NCBI GenBank assembly: GCA_020161835.1
Contig: JAIUNL010000001.1
Location: forward strand, 551,984-615,983
Length of the DNA stretch: 64,000 nucleotides
Origin: Bacteroidota bacterium
GTDB taxonomy: Bacteria > Bacteroidota > JABWAT01
Direction of reading: 5' to 3'
Below are positions 7,734 to 17,876 of the stretch, piece by piece; positions within the stretch are counted from its first letter, which is position 1; every line of letters starts with the position of its first letter. Position numbers and translations under genes: made by a program. Below the pieces are notes generated by a model that was given only the letters and a program-made list of their open reading frames with translations, was not told the origin of the DNA and did not search any database.

Positions 7734-9821
7734 TCACTTAATCAGTATCATCCGTTTTGCTTCTGAGTGATTTCCGTATTCAATTCTGTAAAAATAAACA
7801 CCACTAGCCAGACCGGCACCATTAAACGGAATAGAATGATAACCTTCAGAATAAAACTGATTGGTGACTTCTTTGATTTTCTCACCCAGAATGGAATAAA
7901 TTGCAATCTTTGCTTGCCCGGCAGTTGGAAGTGAAAAAGAAATCTGGGTCTCGGGGTTGAATGGATTCGGGTAATTTTGGTTTAAAATAATATTTTCTGG
8001 AATATTCTTTGCATAACTACCTTGAATGGAAGTTATAATTTCTGACAATGGACGGTACCAAACTCCATGGCTGGTACCAATAAAAAGATTTGCACCGTTC
8101 CTAAAAATTGTGTTTATGAATATGTTTTTCAATCCTGTGTTAAAGGCAATCCAATTTGAGCCATTATTATTTGAAAGAAAGACGCCATCCTTTGTTCCTG
8201 CCAAAAGAGTCGAATCAATTTTAGCAAGCGCAAATATTAAGAAAGAGGATAAGCCATTATTAACTGCACTCCAGGATGAACCTAAATCTGCTGAAAGAAA
8301 AACGCCACCACCAAAACTGCCTGCATATAGATTGGAATTATCTGCTATCATACAAGTTATTAAATTACCTGAGATTCCTGTGTTTGCAAGTGTCCATGAG
8401 TTTCCATTGTTTGTTGATTTAAAAACCCCGGAGTTTGTAAGCGCAAACAAATTATTGCCAATTGAGGCAAGAGAGCCTGTTGCCAGAAGAGACAAACCAT
8501 TGTTTTTTTCTGTCCAGGTTATTCCATTATTGGAAGAATGGAAAATACCTCTATTCGTACCAACAAAAATATTCGTATCATTAAGAACAATAGAAGCGTT
8601 TATGCTATAAACACCTTCATCCCAACCAATTAATCCTGAATTTGATTGTACCCAATTTTGACCGTTATCACTTGAACGATAGACACCCCCACCATCTGTT
8701 CCGGAAAAAATAGTGTTACCATTGGAAAAAAGAGTAGAAACCGATCGATTTGTCAACCCATTGTTTGCGACAATCCAACTTGAACCATTATCAGTCGAAA
8801 AAGAAACACCACAACCATAATAGCTTCCGGCAAACAAAACACCGGAATTTGTCATCAGGGAACGAACATGAGAGTTTGCAAGGCCATCACTTGCACTTAT
8901 CCAATTGGAACCATCGTCCGTCGAAAGAAAAACGCCACTATATTCAACCCCTGCAAGTAGTTTTGTTCCAATTGAAACTAAACTAAATATTTGATTATTT
9001 GAGAAACCACCATAAGATATCCAACTTGTGCCGTTATCTGTTGACCGGAAAATTCCCTCATCAGTGCCGGCAAATAACGAAGTACCATCCGTTGTAAGTG
9101 CATAAACCCCCCTGGTTTTAATACCATTATTTGCAGGCATCCATTGTGCACCATTATCTGTTGAGAGAAAAACGCCATCAGATGTTGTTCCTGCGAATAA
9201 ATTAGTTCCCAGAACAATAAAGGAAGTAACCGATTTATCCTTTAGAACCAAATTGTCTGAAGACCAACTTGTGCCATCGTCTGAGGAGACAAAAACACCA
9301 TCTGAGGTCCCAGCAAATATTAAGTTCTCTTTGGCAATCAAAGTTGTAACTAAGCAATTTTCTAAGCCACTATTTTGTACTGTCCAACTTTTCCCATTAT
9401 CACCGGACCGATATAGGCCAGAATAAGTTCCGGCGAATAAATTTGTGCCAATCAGTGCAAGATAACGTACGCCTAGTTCACTGAGCGGAAGAACAAGGCC
9501 AACAGAATCCCAGCTTTCACCATTGTAAATAAAATGGACAACACCATGAATGGTATTTGCGAAAAGATCTGATTCATTTGCTGCAATTCCACCTTCAGCA
9601 CCGAAAGAATTATTCAAATCATTTGTAAGTAAAGCCCAGCGAATTTCATTTTTCGAAGAAACATAAGGGCCGGTAGAACTTTCAGCAAATACATACTTTT
9701 CTGTAACTGCAAAACCAGTAACGGCTCCACCTCCAGGCCCTGAGGTTTGTTTCCATTGTGCATTCGAAATAAAAGGGAATAGGATTAAAAACGGGATGGT
9801 AAAACATATATTTTTGCACAT
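7734..9821 (-). CDS. Secreted BNR/Ycf48-like propeller protein with type IX sorting domain
   Basis: Signal peptide ending at FISNAQ (about residue 22). The body consists of repeats of about 45 residues with the pattern LFAGT..GVFLSTDNG..W, the Asp-box form of BNR/sialidase and Ycf48-like seven-bladed propellers; more than ten are visible. The C-terminal 85 residues are a T9SS type A module (NQNYPNPFNPETQISFSLP ... GLASGVYFYRIEYG ... MILIK), nearly identical to those of the downstream-numbered paralogues. Expected on the cell surface or secreted. It is the last gene of the six-gene minus-strand propeller run. Ligand unknown. Confidence 0.85.
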   Translation of the reverse strand: MCKNICFTIPFLILFPFISNAQWKQTSGPGGGAVTGFAVTEKYVFAESSTGPYVSSKNEIRWALLTNDLNNSFGAEGGIAANESDLFANTIHGVVHFIYNGESWDSVGLVLPLSELGVRYLALIGTNLFAGTYSGLYRSGDNGKSWTVQNSGLENCLVTTLIAKENLIFAGTSDGVFVSSDDGTSWSSDNLVLKDKSVTSFIVLGTNLFAGTTSDGVFLSTDNGAQWMPANNGIKTRGVYALTTDGTSLFAGTDEGIFRSTDNGTSWISYGGFSNNQIFSLVSIGTKLLAGVEYSGVFLSTDDGSNWISASDGLANSHVRSLMTNSGVLFAGSYYGCGVSFSTDNGSSWIVANNGLTNRSVSTLFSNGNTIFSGTDGGGVYRSSDNGQNWVQSNSGLIGWDEGVYSINASIVLNDTNIFVGTNRGIFHSSNNGITWTEKNNGLSLLATGSLASIGNNLFALTNSGVFKSTNNGNSWTLANTGISGNLITCMIADNSNLYAGSFGGGVFLSADLGSSWSAVNNGLSSFLIFALAKIDSTLLAGTKDGVFLSNNNGSNWIAFNTGLKNIFINTIFRNGANLFIGTSHGVWYRPLSEIITSIQGSYAKNIPENIILNQNYPNPFNPETQISFSLPTAGQAKIAIYSILGEKIKEVTNQFYSEGYHSIPFNGAGLASGVYFYRIEYGNHSEAKRMILIK

Positions 9822-9966
9822 GGTATCATTTTCCTGAGTGGTTGAGAAAAAATTGGGTGCTGATAATTCTTTAAATGTGATAAAAATGAACTTCCAGAAG
9901 ACTAATAAACTTTCAATTCATTTTAAATTACAAAACCACTGTTTTTTAAAAAACAAAATTTATTTT

Positions 9967-11172
9967 TTATTTAGTCAGCACTAATTGATTTGTTTTTATA
10001 CCGGATGGGGTCGCCAGTATACAGAAGTATATTCCGCTTGCCAGTTTACTGCCATTATAAGATAAAGTATGAGTTCCCTTATCCTGAAATTTATCAGATA
10101 AAACTTCTATTTCTTGTCCGAGTTGATTGAAAATGGACAATCTTACCTTGGTACTATTTGATAAAAAATAGGTAATTGTTGTAGTTGGATTAAACGGGTT
10201 GGGGTAATTTTGAAGGAGGTTAAAATCCACAGGTGACAACTTACTATTTTCAATTGATAAACCAGTACCCCCATTTGTTGTTTTGTACAAAGAAGTATAG
10301 CCAAAAGTGTAGCAGGTAAGTGAATCAACACAACTAACTCCAACCAAATAATTATATGGTGAAAAAGGTTGTTGGGTCCAACTTTGACCTTTATCAATTG
10401 TTTTAAGAATTTTATCCGATCCAACTACCCACGCAATATTTTGACCCCATGTTGCAATCCCGTTTAATTGCGGACCACCTGTAGTGTAAGATGACTTCCA
10501 GGAATTACCGCCATCAGATGTTTTATAAATTTCGGACCCGCCAATAACATACCCATCTTTATTGTTAACAAATTTGATTGAAAACATTGAACGGTCAGGA
10601 ATTATTGGGTCAATTATCGTCCAATTATCTCCGCCATCAATAGTTTTTAGTGAGGTATTGTAAAGGCCGACTGCAAACCCAACATTGTCATCACTAAAGG
10701 CAAGATCATACAGCATCGAACCGCTTGTTTCTTTAATTGACCATGTTTTACCCTGATCTTTTGATTTATAAATTTTATTGTCCGTTGAACAGACAAACAA
10801 GGTTCCATTTGGAGTTTCAGTAATGGACTTGAGGCTTTGCTGTTCACCAACATTTCTTAATTCCCAGCTTTCCCCATTATCCGATGAGAAAATGACCGTT
10901 CCGTTTCCTCCAATGCCATAACAGATTCCTTTTGAACTAAAAAAGAATTTTGAAATGTAGGTATCTAAATTCGGGACAGCAACAGTTGTCCAGATTGTTC
11001 CTCCATTTGTAGATTGTAATAACTGTGAATTGAAAAGAAACCCGTTTTGAGAATTTTGGAAACCAATACAATTGATATCTTCATTAAAGGTCTGAATCAG
11101 ATTCCAGGAATTCTGAGCAATTAATAATTTTGAAGAAAGTAAAAGAACTAAAAAAAATAGGTTGGATTTCAT
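9967..11172 (-). CDS. Secreted Ycf48-like propeller protein with type IX sorting domain
   Basis: A 401-residue protein with a signal peptide ending at KLLIAQ (about residue 19), followed by about seven blades of the Ycf48/BNR type (GENGT..SSDNGESWE, YKSKDQGKTWS, LKTIDGGDNWT, YKTSDGGNSWK, LKTIDKGQSWT). That is enough for one seven-bladed propeller. The C-terminal sorting module reads LLQNYPNPFNPTTTITYFLS ... GSKLASGIYFC and is more divergent than those of its neighbours. It lies between the Asp-box protein and the tandem double-propeller genes on the same strand. Function unknown; probably surface-exposed. Confidence 0.85.
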   Translation of the reverse strand: MKSNLFFLVLLLSSKLLIAQNSWNLIQTFNEDINCIGFQNSQNGFLFNSQLLQSTNGGTIWTTVAVPNLDTYISKFFFSSKGICYGIGGNGTVIFSSDNGESWELRNVGEQQSLKSITETPNGTLFVCSTDNKIYKSKDQGKTWSIKETSGSMLYDLAFSDDNVGFAVGLYNTSLKTIDGGDNWTIIDPIIPDRSMFSIKFVNNKDGYVIGGSEIYKTSDGGNSWKSSYTTGGPQLNGIATWGQNIAWVVGSDKILKTIDKGQSWTQQPFSPYNYLVGVSCVDSLTCYTFGYTSLYKTTNGGTGLSIENSKLSPVDFNLLQNYPNPFNPTTTITYFLSNSTKVRLSIFNQLGQEIEVLSDKFQDKGTHTLSYNGSKLASGIYFCILATPSGIKTNQLVLTK

Positions 11173-11241
11173 GTTTTTCCTTTTTGTTTATTGGTTACCA
11201 GTAAAAACCAAAATGGCAAAGAATACCTGTAAAAAATTCAT

Positions 11242-13374
11242 CTACTTAATCAGAATCATCCGTTTTGCTTCTGAATGATTCCCGTATTCGATTCTGTAAA
11301 AATAAACACCCGAAGCCAGACCGTTCCCATTAAACGGAATGGAATGAACCCCTTCAGAATAAAACTGATTGGTGACCTCTTTTATTTTTTCACCCTGAAT
11401 AGAATAAACGGTAGCTTTAACCTGCCCGGCAGTTGGGAGGGAAAATGAAATCTGGGTATCTGGGTTGAACGGGTTCGGGTAATTCTGGAGCAGTGAGAAA
11501 GATTTGGGAGATACAGACTGTTCTTCTTTGGTTTCAAGAATCACACCGCCTTCACGGTAAACAGCTAAACCATTGTGAGTTCCGATCCATTTGTTTCCAT
11601 AGGAATCGATTGAGATTGAATTGATCCAGCTATCTGGTAATCCGGAATTTGAAGAGTTGAAAATAGTCCAGTTTTGACCATCAAACTTTGTAAGACACTT
11701 GTAGGTTCCGATCCAGATAGTTCCTGAAGGTTCAATTGCGATTACGTCGATAGAATTTTCAAGTAATCCGGAATTTGAAGAGTTGAAAATTGTCCAGTTT
11801 TGGCCATCAAATTTTGCAAGACCATTGTCGGTTCCGATCCAGATAGTTCCGTTGGTTTCAACTGCAAGTGAACCAATATAATTATCTGGTAACGCTGAAT
11901 TTGAAGTATTGAAAGTAGTCCAGTTTTGGCCGTCAAATTTTACAAGTCCACCACCACCACGAGTTCCAATCCAGATAGTCCCATTGGTTTCAACTGCAAT
12001 AGAACCAATATGATCATTTGGTAAAACTGAATTTGAAGTTGTGAAAGATGTCCAGTTATGGCCATCAAATTTCGCAAGCCCACCACCACGAGTACCAATC
12101 CAAATATTCCCATTAGTTTCACCTGTAAGCTCAGATACCTCCTCATCAGGTAAAACTGAATTTAAAGAATTGAAAGTAGTCCAGTTTTGGCCATCAAATT
12201 TTGTTAGGCCTTTGTATGTTCCGATCCAGATGATTCCATCGGATTGAATGTAAAGTGAGCCAATATAATTATATGGTAATCCGGAATTAGACGTGTTGAA
12301 AGTCGTCCAATTGTTTCCACCATATTTTGTAATACCATTTCCTTCGGTTCCGATCCAGATAGTTCCGTTGGTTTCAACTTTGAGTGAGGAAATATCATTA
12401 TTAAGTAAACCAGAATTGGAAGAGTTGAAAGTAGTCCAGTTTTGGCCGTCAAATCTTACAAGACCACCGTCAAAAGAGCCGATCCAGATAGATCCGTTGG
12501 TTTCAACTTTGAGTGAAGAAATATCATTATTAAGTAAACCAGAATTTGAAGAGTTGAAAGTAGTCCAATTTTGTCCATCAAACTTTGTAAGACCTTCGTA
12601 TGTTCCGATCCAGATGGTGCCATTAGATTGAACTGTAATAGATCTAGCATTTCCAAATAAACCAGAATTGGAAGAGTTGAAAGTAGACCAATTTTGACCA
12701 TCAAACTTTGTTATTCCGTTCCCTGCTCCGATCCAGACAATTCCGTTGGATTCAACTGCAAGTGAAACAATATAATCACCTGGTAATGCTGAATTGGAAG
12801 AGTTGAAAGTGGTCCAGTTTTGCCCGTCAAATTTTGTGAGACCTTTGTTAGTTCCCGCCCAAATCGTCCCATTTCCTTCAATTTCAATTGAATTTACAGT
12901 ATTATTTGGTAACCCAGAATTAGAAGAGTTGAAAGTGGTCCAATTTTGTCCGTCAAATTTTATAAGGCCACCTTGATAAGTACCAATCCAGATTGTGCCA
13001 TTGGGTTCAATCGCAATTGAATTGATGTAATTGTAAGGTAATCCGGAATTGGAAGAATTAAAGGTAGTCCAATTTTGCCCATCAAATCTTGTCAAAGAAC
13101 CCAGAGTTCCAATCCAAATATCCCCATTAAAATCTGATGAAATTGTCCCGATTAAATTTGAAGGTAATCCAGAATTTAATGTGTTGAAATATTTTGTTTC
13201 ATTTGTTTTAGTATCAATACAAACTAATCCTCTATCAGTTCCAACCCAGGTTTTATCTTCAAATATTGAGATGGAAGTTATCAGGTCTGTCTTTGTAAAT
13301 TGAATCCACTCATTGGTTTGTGAAAAACCTACGGAGGAGGTAACAAAAAGGATTAAAAAGAGGAGGTGTTTCAT
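11242..13374 (-). CDS. Tandem propeller surface protein A (double seven-bladed Reg_prop type, T9SS sorting domain)
   Basis: Signal peptide (to GFSQ, about residue 19), then repeats of about 41-43 residues of the form IWIGTYKGLTKFDGQNWTTF followed by a linker N.SNSGLP. I count 13 linkers, giving about 14 blades, consistent with two seven-bladed propellers as in two-component regulator propellers (Reg_prop). A short conserved block (NKWIGTHNGLAVYREGGVIL) precedes the C-terminal type IX sorting module ending in MILIK. No enzymatic domain is visible. Its closest relatives are the next three genes upstream on the same strand. Two adjacent blades near 12350-12545 are almost identical in DNA, showing recent duplication or conversion. 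Confidence 0.85.
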   Translation of the reverse strand: MKHLLFLILFVTSSVGFSQTNEWIQFTKTDLITSISIFEDKTWVGTDRGLVCIDTKTNETKYFNTLNSGLPSNLIGTISSDFNGDIWIGTLGSLTRFDGQNWTTFNSSNSGLPYNYINSIAIEPNGTIWIGTYQGGLIKFDGQNWTTFNSSNSGLPNNTVNSIEIEGNGTIWAGTNKGLTKFDGQNWTTFNSSNSALPGDYIVSLAVESNGIVWIGAGNGITKFDGQNWSTFNSSNSGLFGNARSITVQSNGTIWIGTYEGLTKFDGQNWTTFNSSNSGLLNNDISSLKVETNGSIWIGSFDGGLVRFDGQNWTTFNSSNSGLLNNDISSLKVETNGTIWIGTEGNGITKYGGNNWTTFNTSNSGLPYNYIGSLYIQSDGIIWIGTYKGLTKFDGQNWTTFNSLNSVLPDEEVSELTGETNGNIWIGTRGGGLAKFDGHNWTSFTTSNSVLPNDHIGSIAVETNGTIWIGTRGGGGLVKFDGQNWTTFNTSNSALPDNYIGSLAVETNGTIWIGTDNGLAKFDGQNWTIFNSSNSGLLENSIDVIAIEPSGTIWIGTYKCLTKFDGQNWTIFNSSNSGLPDSWINSISIDSYGNKWIGTHNGLAVYREGGVILETKEEQSVSPKSFSLLQNYPNPFNPDTQISFSLPTAGQVKATVYSIQGEKIKEVTNQFYSEGVHSIPFNGNGLASGVYFYRIEYGNHSEAKRMILIK

Positions 13375-13444
13375 GACTTTATCTGTTTTATTTAAAAATT
13401 AATAAAAAGCTAATTCACAGGGTTTCGTCTGTTCTGATCAATTT

Positions 13445-15586
13445 CTACTTGATCAGAATCATCCGTTTTGCTTCTGAGTGATTTCCGAATTCAATTCTGT
13501 AAAAATAAACACCCGAGGCCAAACCAAAACCATTAAACGGAATGGAATGAAACCCTTCAGAATAAAACTGATTGGTAACTTCTTTGATTTTTTCACCCTG
13601 GATAGAATAAACGGTGGCTTTTACCTGCCCAGCACTTGGAAGTGAAAAGGAAATCTGGGTTTCGGGGTTAAAAGGGTTTGGGTAATTTTGAAGAAGGGAA
13701 AAGGTTTTGGGATTACCTGAAATTTCTTCTTTGGTATCAAGAATTACACCACCTTCACGGTAAACTCCTAAACCTTTGTAGGTTCCAATCCATTTGTTTC
13801 CCCGTGAATCAACCTCAACCGTATAGATAAGATCATCTGGTAATCCTGAGTTAGAACTATTAAACACAGTCCAGTTTTGACCATCAAATTTTACAAGACC
13901 GCCACCATAAGTTCCGATCCAGATAATTCCATTGTCTTCAACTGCAAGGGAGTGTGTGTAATTTGATGGCAGTCCCGAGTTTGACTTGTTGAAAAGGTTC
14001 CAGTTCAGACCATCGAACCGAATTAAACCTATAATAGAAGCACACCAAACAATACCATTTTTGTCAATTTCAATTGATTTTGCTACAAATCCCGGCAGTC
14101 CGGTATTGGAAGAATTGAATGTGGACCAGTTTTGACCATCAAATTTTGATAAACCTCCATAGGATCCAATCCAAATTGCTTCATTTGACTGAACAGTAAG
14201 CGCATAAATTTGCCCATCAGGCAATCCTGAGTTTGAGGAGTTAAATGTGGACCAGTTTTGGCCGTCAAATTTTGTGAGTGCACCTTGGGTTCCAATCCAA
14301 AGAGTCCCATTGGGTTGAATAACCAATGCCTCTATATAGTCATCGGGCAGTCCTGAGTTCGAGGAGTTAAAAAGGATCCAGTTTTGACCATCGAACCGAA
14401 AAAGTCCTCCCTTCGTAGCAACCCAAACTATTCCATTCTGACCTATAGCGACGCCGGTTAAAGAATGACCCATTAACCCGGAATTATGAGGATCGTATTG
14501 AATTAATTGTTCTCCGTCAAGCCGAATAAGTCTCCCCTGGTCAGTTCCAATCCAGAGTACACCATTTGAATCAGCTGCGAAAGTACTTGACATAAGATTG
14601 CTGAATACCGAGTTTGAAGGGTTGAAAGATGTCCAGATGTCATTATCAAAATTTACCAGATAACAATAGTGAGTGATACACCAAATTCTTTCTGTTTTAT
14701 CCCAGGCAATGGAAATGATGTTATTGTCGGGCAGTTTCGAGTTTGCCAGATTGAAAACAGTCCAGTTCATACCATCAAATTTAACCAAACCACCAAAACC
14801 TGTTCCAATCCAGAGAGTCCCATCTGTTCCAAATGCAAGGGAAGAGATGGAATTATCGGGCAAATCCGAGTTTGACGCATTAAAGACCGTCCAATTAATG
14901 CCGTCAAATTTTATAAGTCCACCTTTCCAGGTTCCGATCCAAATTGTCCCATTGTAATCAACTGTAATTGATCGGACGTCATTATCTGGCATCCCGGAAT
15001 TGGTTGAATTAAAAACTGTCCAGTTTTGATTCCCATCAAAATGAACTAAACCCTTTGGTGTTCCAATCCAAACATTGTCATTCGATTTTATTGCAACGGA
15101 TTGTATGAAATTATCAGGTAAACTGGAATTGGTTGAATTAAAAATTGCCCAGCTTTGTTGTCCGTCAAACTGAACTAGACCCTTTTGGGTGCCTAGCCAG
15201 AGAATTCCATTTGTCTGAATTTTAATATCGGTAATAATAAAACCCGGGAATTCTGAATTTGAAGCGTTAAAGGTCGTCCAGATCTGCCCATCATAACGTA
15301 CTAAGTCACAATTTTTTGTCCCAATCCAGATCGTCCCATTTGTTTCAACTGCAAGTGAAGTAACATGATTGCTAGGAATATCAGAATTTGCAGTGTTAAA
15401 ATATTCGGTTTTATTTATTTTGGAATCAATGCAAACAAGTCCTTTGTCGGTACTAACCCAGGTTTTATTTTCAAAAACTGCAATTGAGGTTAAAAATTCA
15501 GCTTTTGTGTATTGGATCCATTCCTGGGTCTGTGAAAATCCAATTAAGGAGTTGAGGAAGAAAATTAAAAAGAGAAAGTGTCTCAT
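13445..15586 (-). CDS. Tandem propeller surface protein B (double propeller, T9SS sorting domain)
   Basis: Same architecture as protein A: signal peptide (to GFSQ), first blade VFENKTWVSTDKGLVCIDS, 13 linkers of the N.SNSGLP type (about 14 blades), the VYREGGVIL block and a sorting module ending in MILIK; 713 residues. It is the most diverged of the four internally (for instance WCITHYCYLVNFDNDIW and LWIGTDQGRLIRLDG blades lack the standard KFDGQNW). The 70-base gap to protein A has no obvious promoter. Likely exported to the cell surface; ligand unknown. Confidence 0.85.
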   Translation of the reverse strand: MRHFLFLIFFLNSLIGFSQTQEWIQYTKAEFLTSIAVFENKTWVSTDKGLVCIDSKINKTEYFNTANSDIPSNHVTSLAVETNGTIWIGTKNCDLVRYDGQIWTTFNASNSEFPGFIITDIKIQTNGILWLGTQKGLVQFDGQQSWAIFNSTNSSLPDNFIQSVAIKSNDNVWIGTPKGLVHFDGNQNWTVFNSTNSGMPDNDVRSITVDYNGTIWIGTWKGGLIKFDGINWTVFNASNSDLPDNSISSLAFGTDGTLWIGTGFGGLVKFDGMNWTVFNLANSKLPDNNIISIAWDKTERIWCITHYCYLVNFDNDIWTSFNPSNSVFSNLMSSTFAADSNGVLWIGTDQGRLIRLDGEQLIQYDPHNSGLMGHSLTGVAIGQNGIVWVATKGGLFRFDGQNWILFNSSNSGLPDDYIEALVIQPNGTLWIGTQGALTKFDGQNWSTFNSSNSGLPDGQIYALTVQSNEAIWIGSYGGLSKFDGQNWSTFNSSNTGLPGFVAKSIEIDKNGIVWCASIIGLIRFDGLNWNLFNKSNSGLPSNYTHSLAVEDNGIIWIGTYGGGLVKFDGQNWTVFNSSNSGLPDDLIYTVEVDSRGNKWIGTYKGLGVYREGGVILDTKEEISGNPKTFSLLQNYPNPFNPETQISFSLPSAGQVKATVYSIQGEKIKEVTNQFYSEGFHSIPFNGFGLASGVYFYRIEFGNHSEAKRMILIK

Positions 15587-15659
15587 GACTTTACCCGGCT
15601 TATTTAAAAATTGTACATAAAACTAAATCATTGGATTTATATAGATCGTTAAAACTCAA

Positions 15660-17813
15660 TCACTTTACCAAAATCATCCGTTTTGCTTCAGAATGATTCC
15701 CGTATTCAATCTGGTAAAAATAAACGCCCGAGGCCAAACCGGAACCGTTGAAGGGAATTGAATGAACTCCTTCAGAATAAAACTGATTGGTGACTTCCTT
15801 TATTTTCTCACCCAGGATAGAATAAACGGTAGCTTTAACCAGCCCGGCAGTTGGGAGGGAAAATGAAATCCGGGTCTCGGGGTTGAACGGGTTTGGGTAA
15901 TTCTGGAGCAGTGAGAAAGATTTGGGAGATACAGACTGTTCTTCTTTGGATTCAAGAATTACACCGCCTTCACGGTAAACGCCTACACCATTATCGGTTC
16001 CAATCCATTTGTTTCCATAAGAATCGATTGAGATTGAAGTGATTTTATTTTCAGGTAAACCAGAATTAGTTTCGCTGAATATTTTCCAGTTTTTGCCATC
16101 GAATTTTGAAAGTCCATAATAAAAAGTCCCAATCCAGATTGTCCCATTAGGCTCAATAGCAAATGATGAAATATCATTATCAGGTAACCCTGAATTAGAA
16201 GAGTTGAAAATGGTCCAGTTTTGACCATCAAACTTTACCAGACCAGCACCATAAGTTCCGATCCAAATAGTTCCGTTGGTTTCAATTGAAAGACATTCAA
16301 CTCTATCGTACGGCAATCCTGAATTAGAAGAGTTAAAAGTAGTCCAGTTTTGGCTATCAAACTTGGCAACACCATTCAGTGTCCCAACCCAGATAATTCC
16401 GCTGGGATCAACAGCTAGGCATTTTATTAAATTGTCAGGTAACCCTGAATTAGAAGAGTTGAAAATGGTCCAGTTTTGGCCATCAAATTTCGCAAGTCCT
16501 TGATTGTAAGTTCCAATCCAAATTGTTCCATTTTTTTCAATTGCGATAGAACGTATATCATTGTCAGGTAACCCTGAATTAGAAGAGTTGAAAATGGTCC
16601 AGTTTTGGCCATCAAATTTCGCAAGTCCTTGATTGTAAGTTCCGATCCAAATAGTTCCGTTAGTTTCTACTGAAAGACAATTAATCCATTGGGAGGGTAA
16701 TCCTGAATTAGCAATGTTAAAAGTCGTCCAGTTCTGACCGTCAAACGTTGCAAGTCCAGCGTAGTAAGTTCCAATCAAGACTTTCCCATTGGCTTCAACT
16801 GCAATTGAAACTATTCTATTGTCAGGTAACCCAGAATTTGAAGTATTGAAAGTAGGCCAGTTTTGGCCATCAAACTTTACAAGTCCACCGTGGGCAGTTC
16901 CAATCAAGATTGTCCCGGTTGGTCCTAATGAAAGTGTGTGGATAAAATAATTGCCGGGTAATCCGGAATTGGAAATATTGAAAGTAGTCCAATTTTGGCC
17001 ATCAAACTTAAAAAAATCACTACCATCAACTCCAATCCAAATTGTTCCGTTTTTTTCAATTGCGATAGAACTTATATAATTGTGAGGAGGTAACACTGAA
17101 TTAGAAGAGTTAAAAATAGTCCAGTTTTGACCGTCAAACTTAGCAAGTCCGCCATAATTAGTTCCGATCCAGATCGTCCCATTTGGTCCCATTGAAAGTG
17201 TGAGAATATAATTGTCGGGTATTCCGGAATTGGCCGTATTGAAAGTCGTCCAATTTTTCCCATCAAACCGAATGAGACCGAAATATTCAGTTCCAATCCA
17301 GATAGTTCGATTGGCGTCAACAACAAGGGTTTCAATTCTATTCGAAGGCAACCCAGAATTTGAAGTATTGAAAAAAGTCCAGTTTTGGCCATATAACTTT
17401 ATAAGTCCTTCATCGTAAGTTCCAATCCAAACTATCCCATTAGGTTCAATTGCAATTGAAGTTATTGAAGTCCTAGGCATACGAGAATTTGAAGTGTTGT
17501 AAGTCGTCCAGTTTTGGCCATCAAATTTTGATAAACCTCCGTAAGCTCCAATCCAAACTGTACCATTGGAATCAATAGCAAGTGTTGTAATAAAGTTATA
17601 AGGCAATCCAGAATTAGCCGTATTAAAATACTCAGTTTTATTGGTTTTAGAATCAATGCAAACAAGTCCCTGATCCGTTCCTACCCAGGTTTTGTCTTCA
17701 AATACAGCAATTGAGGTTACTACCTCAGCATTTGTATATTGAATCCACTCCGGGGTTTGGGGAAAACCGATGGAAGAGGTGAAAATGAGGATCAAAATGA
17801 GATAGCATTTCAT
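15660..17813 (-). CDS. Tandem propeller surface protein C (double propeller, T9SS sorting domain)
   Basis: I start at ATG 17813, giving MKCYLILILIFTSS as signal peptide. A TTG seven codons upstream would add a charged extension, and the paralogues all start at the equivalent ATG after a conserved GGGTAAA.(T/C)C sequence. There are 13 linkers (about 14 blades) of the family repeat, the VYREGGVIL block, and a sorting module ending in MILVK. Two neighbouring blades (16431-16526 and 16560-16655) are identical over about 83 bases, showing recent intragenic exchange. Sits 73 bases upstream of protein B in the same orientation. Confidence 0.85.
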   Translation of the reverse strand: MKCYLILILIFTSSIGFPQTPEWIQYTNAEVVTSIAVFEDKTWVGTDQGLVCIDSKTNKTEYFNTANSGLPYNFITTLAIDSNGTVWIGAYGGLSKFDGQNWTTYNTSNSRMPRTSITSIAIEPNGIVWIGTYDEGLIKLYGQNWTFFNTSNSGLPSNRIETLVVDANRTIWIGTEYFGLIRFDGKNWTTFNTANSGIPDNYILTLSMGPNGTIWIGTNYGGLAKFDGQNWTIFNSSNSVLPPHNYISSIAIEKNGTIWIGVDGSDFFKFDGQNWTTFNISNSGLPGNYFIHTLSLGPTGTILIGTAHGGLVKFDGQNWPTFNTSNSGLPDNRIVSIAVEANGKVLIGTYYAGLATFDGQNWTTFNIANSGLPSQWINCLSVETNGTIWIGTYNQGLAKFDGQNWTIFNSSNSGLPDNDIRSIAIEKNGTIWIGTYNQGLAKFDGQNWTIFNSSNSGLPDNLIKCLAVDPSGIIWVGTLNGVAKFDSQNWTTFNSSNSGLPYDRVECLSIETNGTIWIGTYGAGLVKFDGQNWTIFNSSNSGLPDNDISSFAIEPNGTIWIGTFYYGLSKFDGKNWKIFSETNSGLPENKITSISIDSYGNKWIGTDNGVGVYREGGVILESKEEQSVSPKSFSLLQNYPNPFNPETRISFSLPTAGLVKATVYSILGEKIKEVTNQFYSEGVHSIPFNGSGLASGVYFYQIEYGNHSEAKRMILVK
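16431..16655. repeat. Near-identical adjacent propeller-blade repeat inside protein C
   Basis: Two copies of about 96 bases, offset by 129 bases (43 codons), with the first 83 or so bases identical. A third, slightly diverged copy lies just before (around 16186). This is a coding repeat, not a separate element. Confidence 0.75.
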
Positions 17814-17876
17814 GGTTTTACCCGGTAGATTCAAAAAGTTCTAATAGACGAATTCATAATTTTGAATGAAGCTTGG

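Noticed and set aside
12293..12631. Reading frames opposite or out of phase within the propeller genes (also 8026-8610, 18731-19213, 18928-19332)
   Set aside because: They repeat with the blade period and only reflect the codon bias of the repeats on the real strand.
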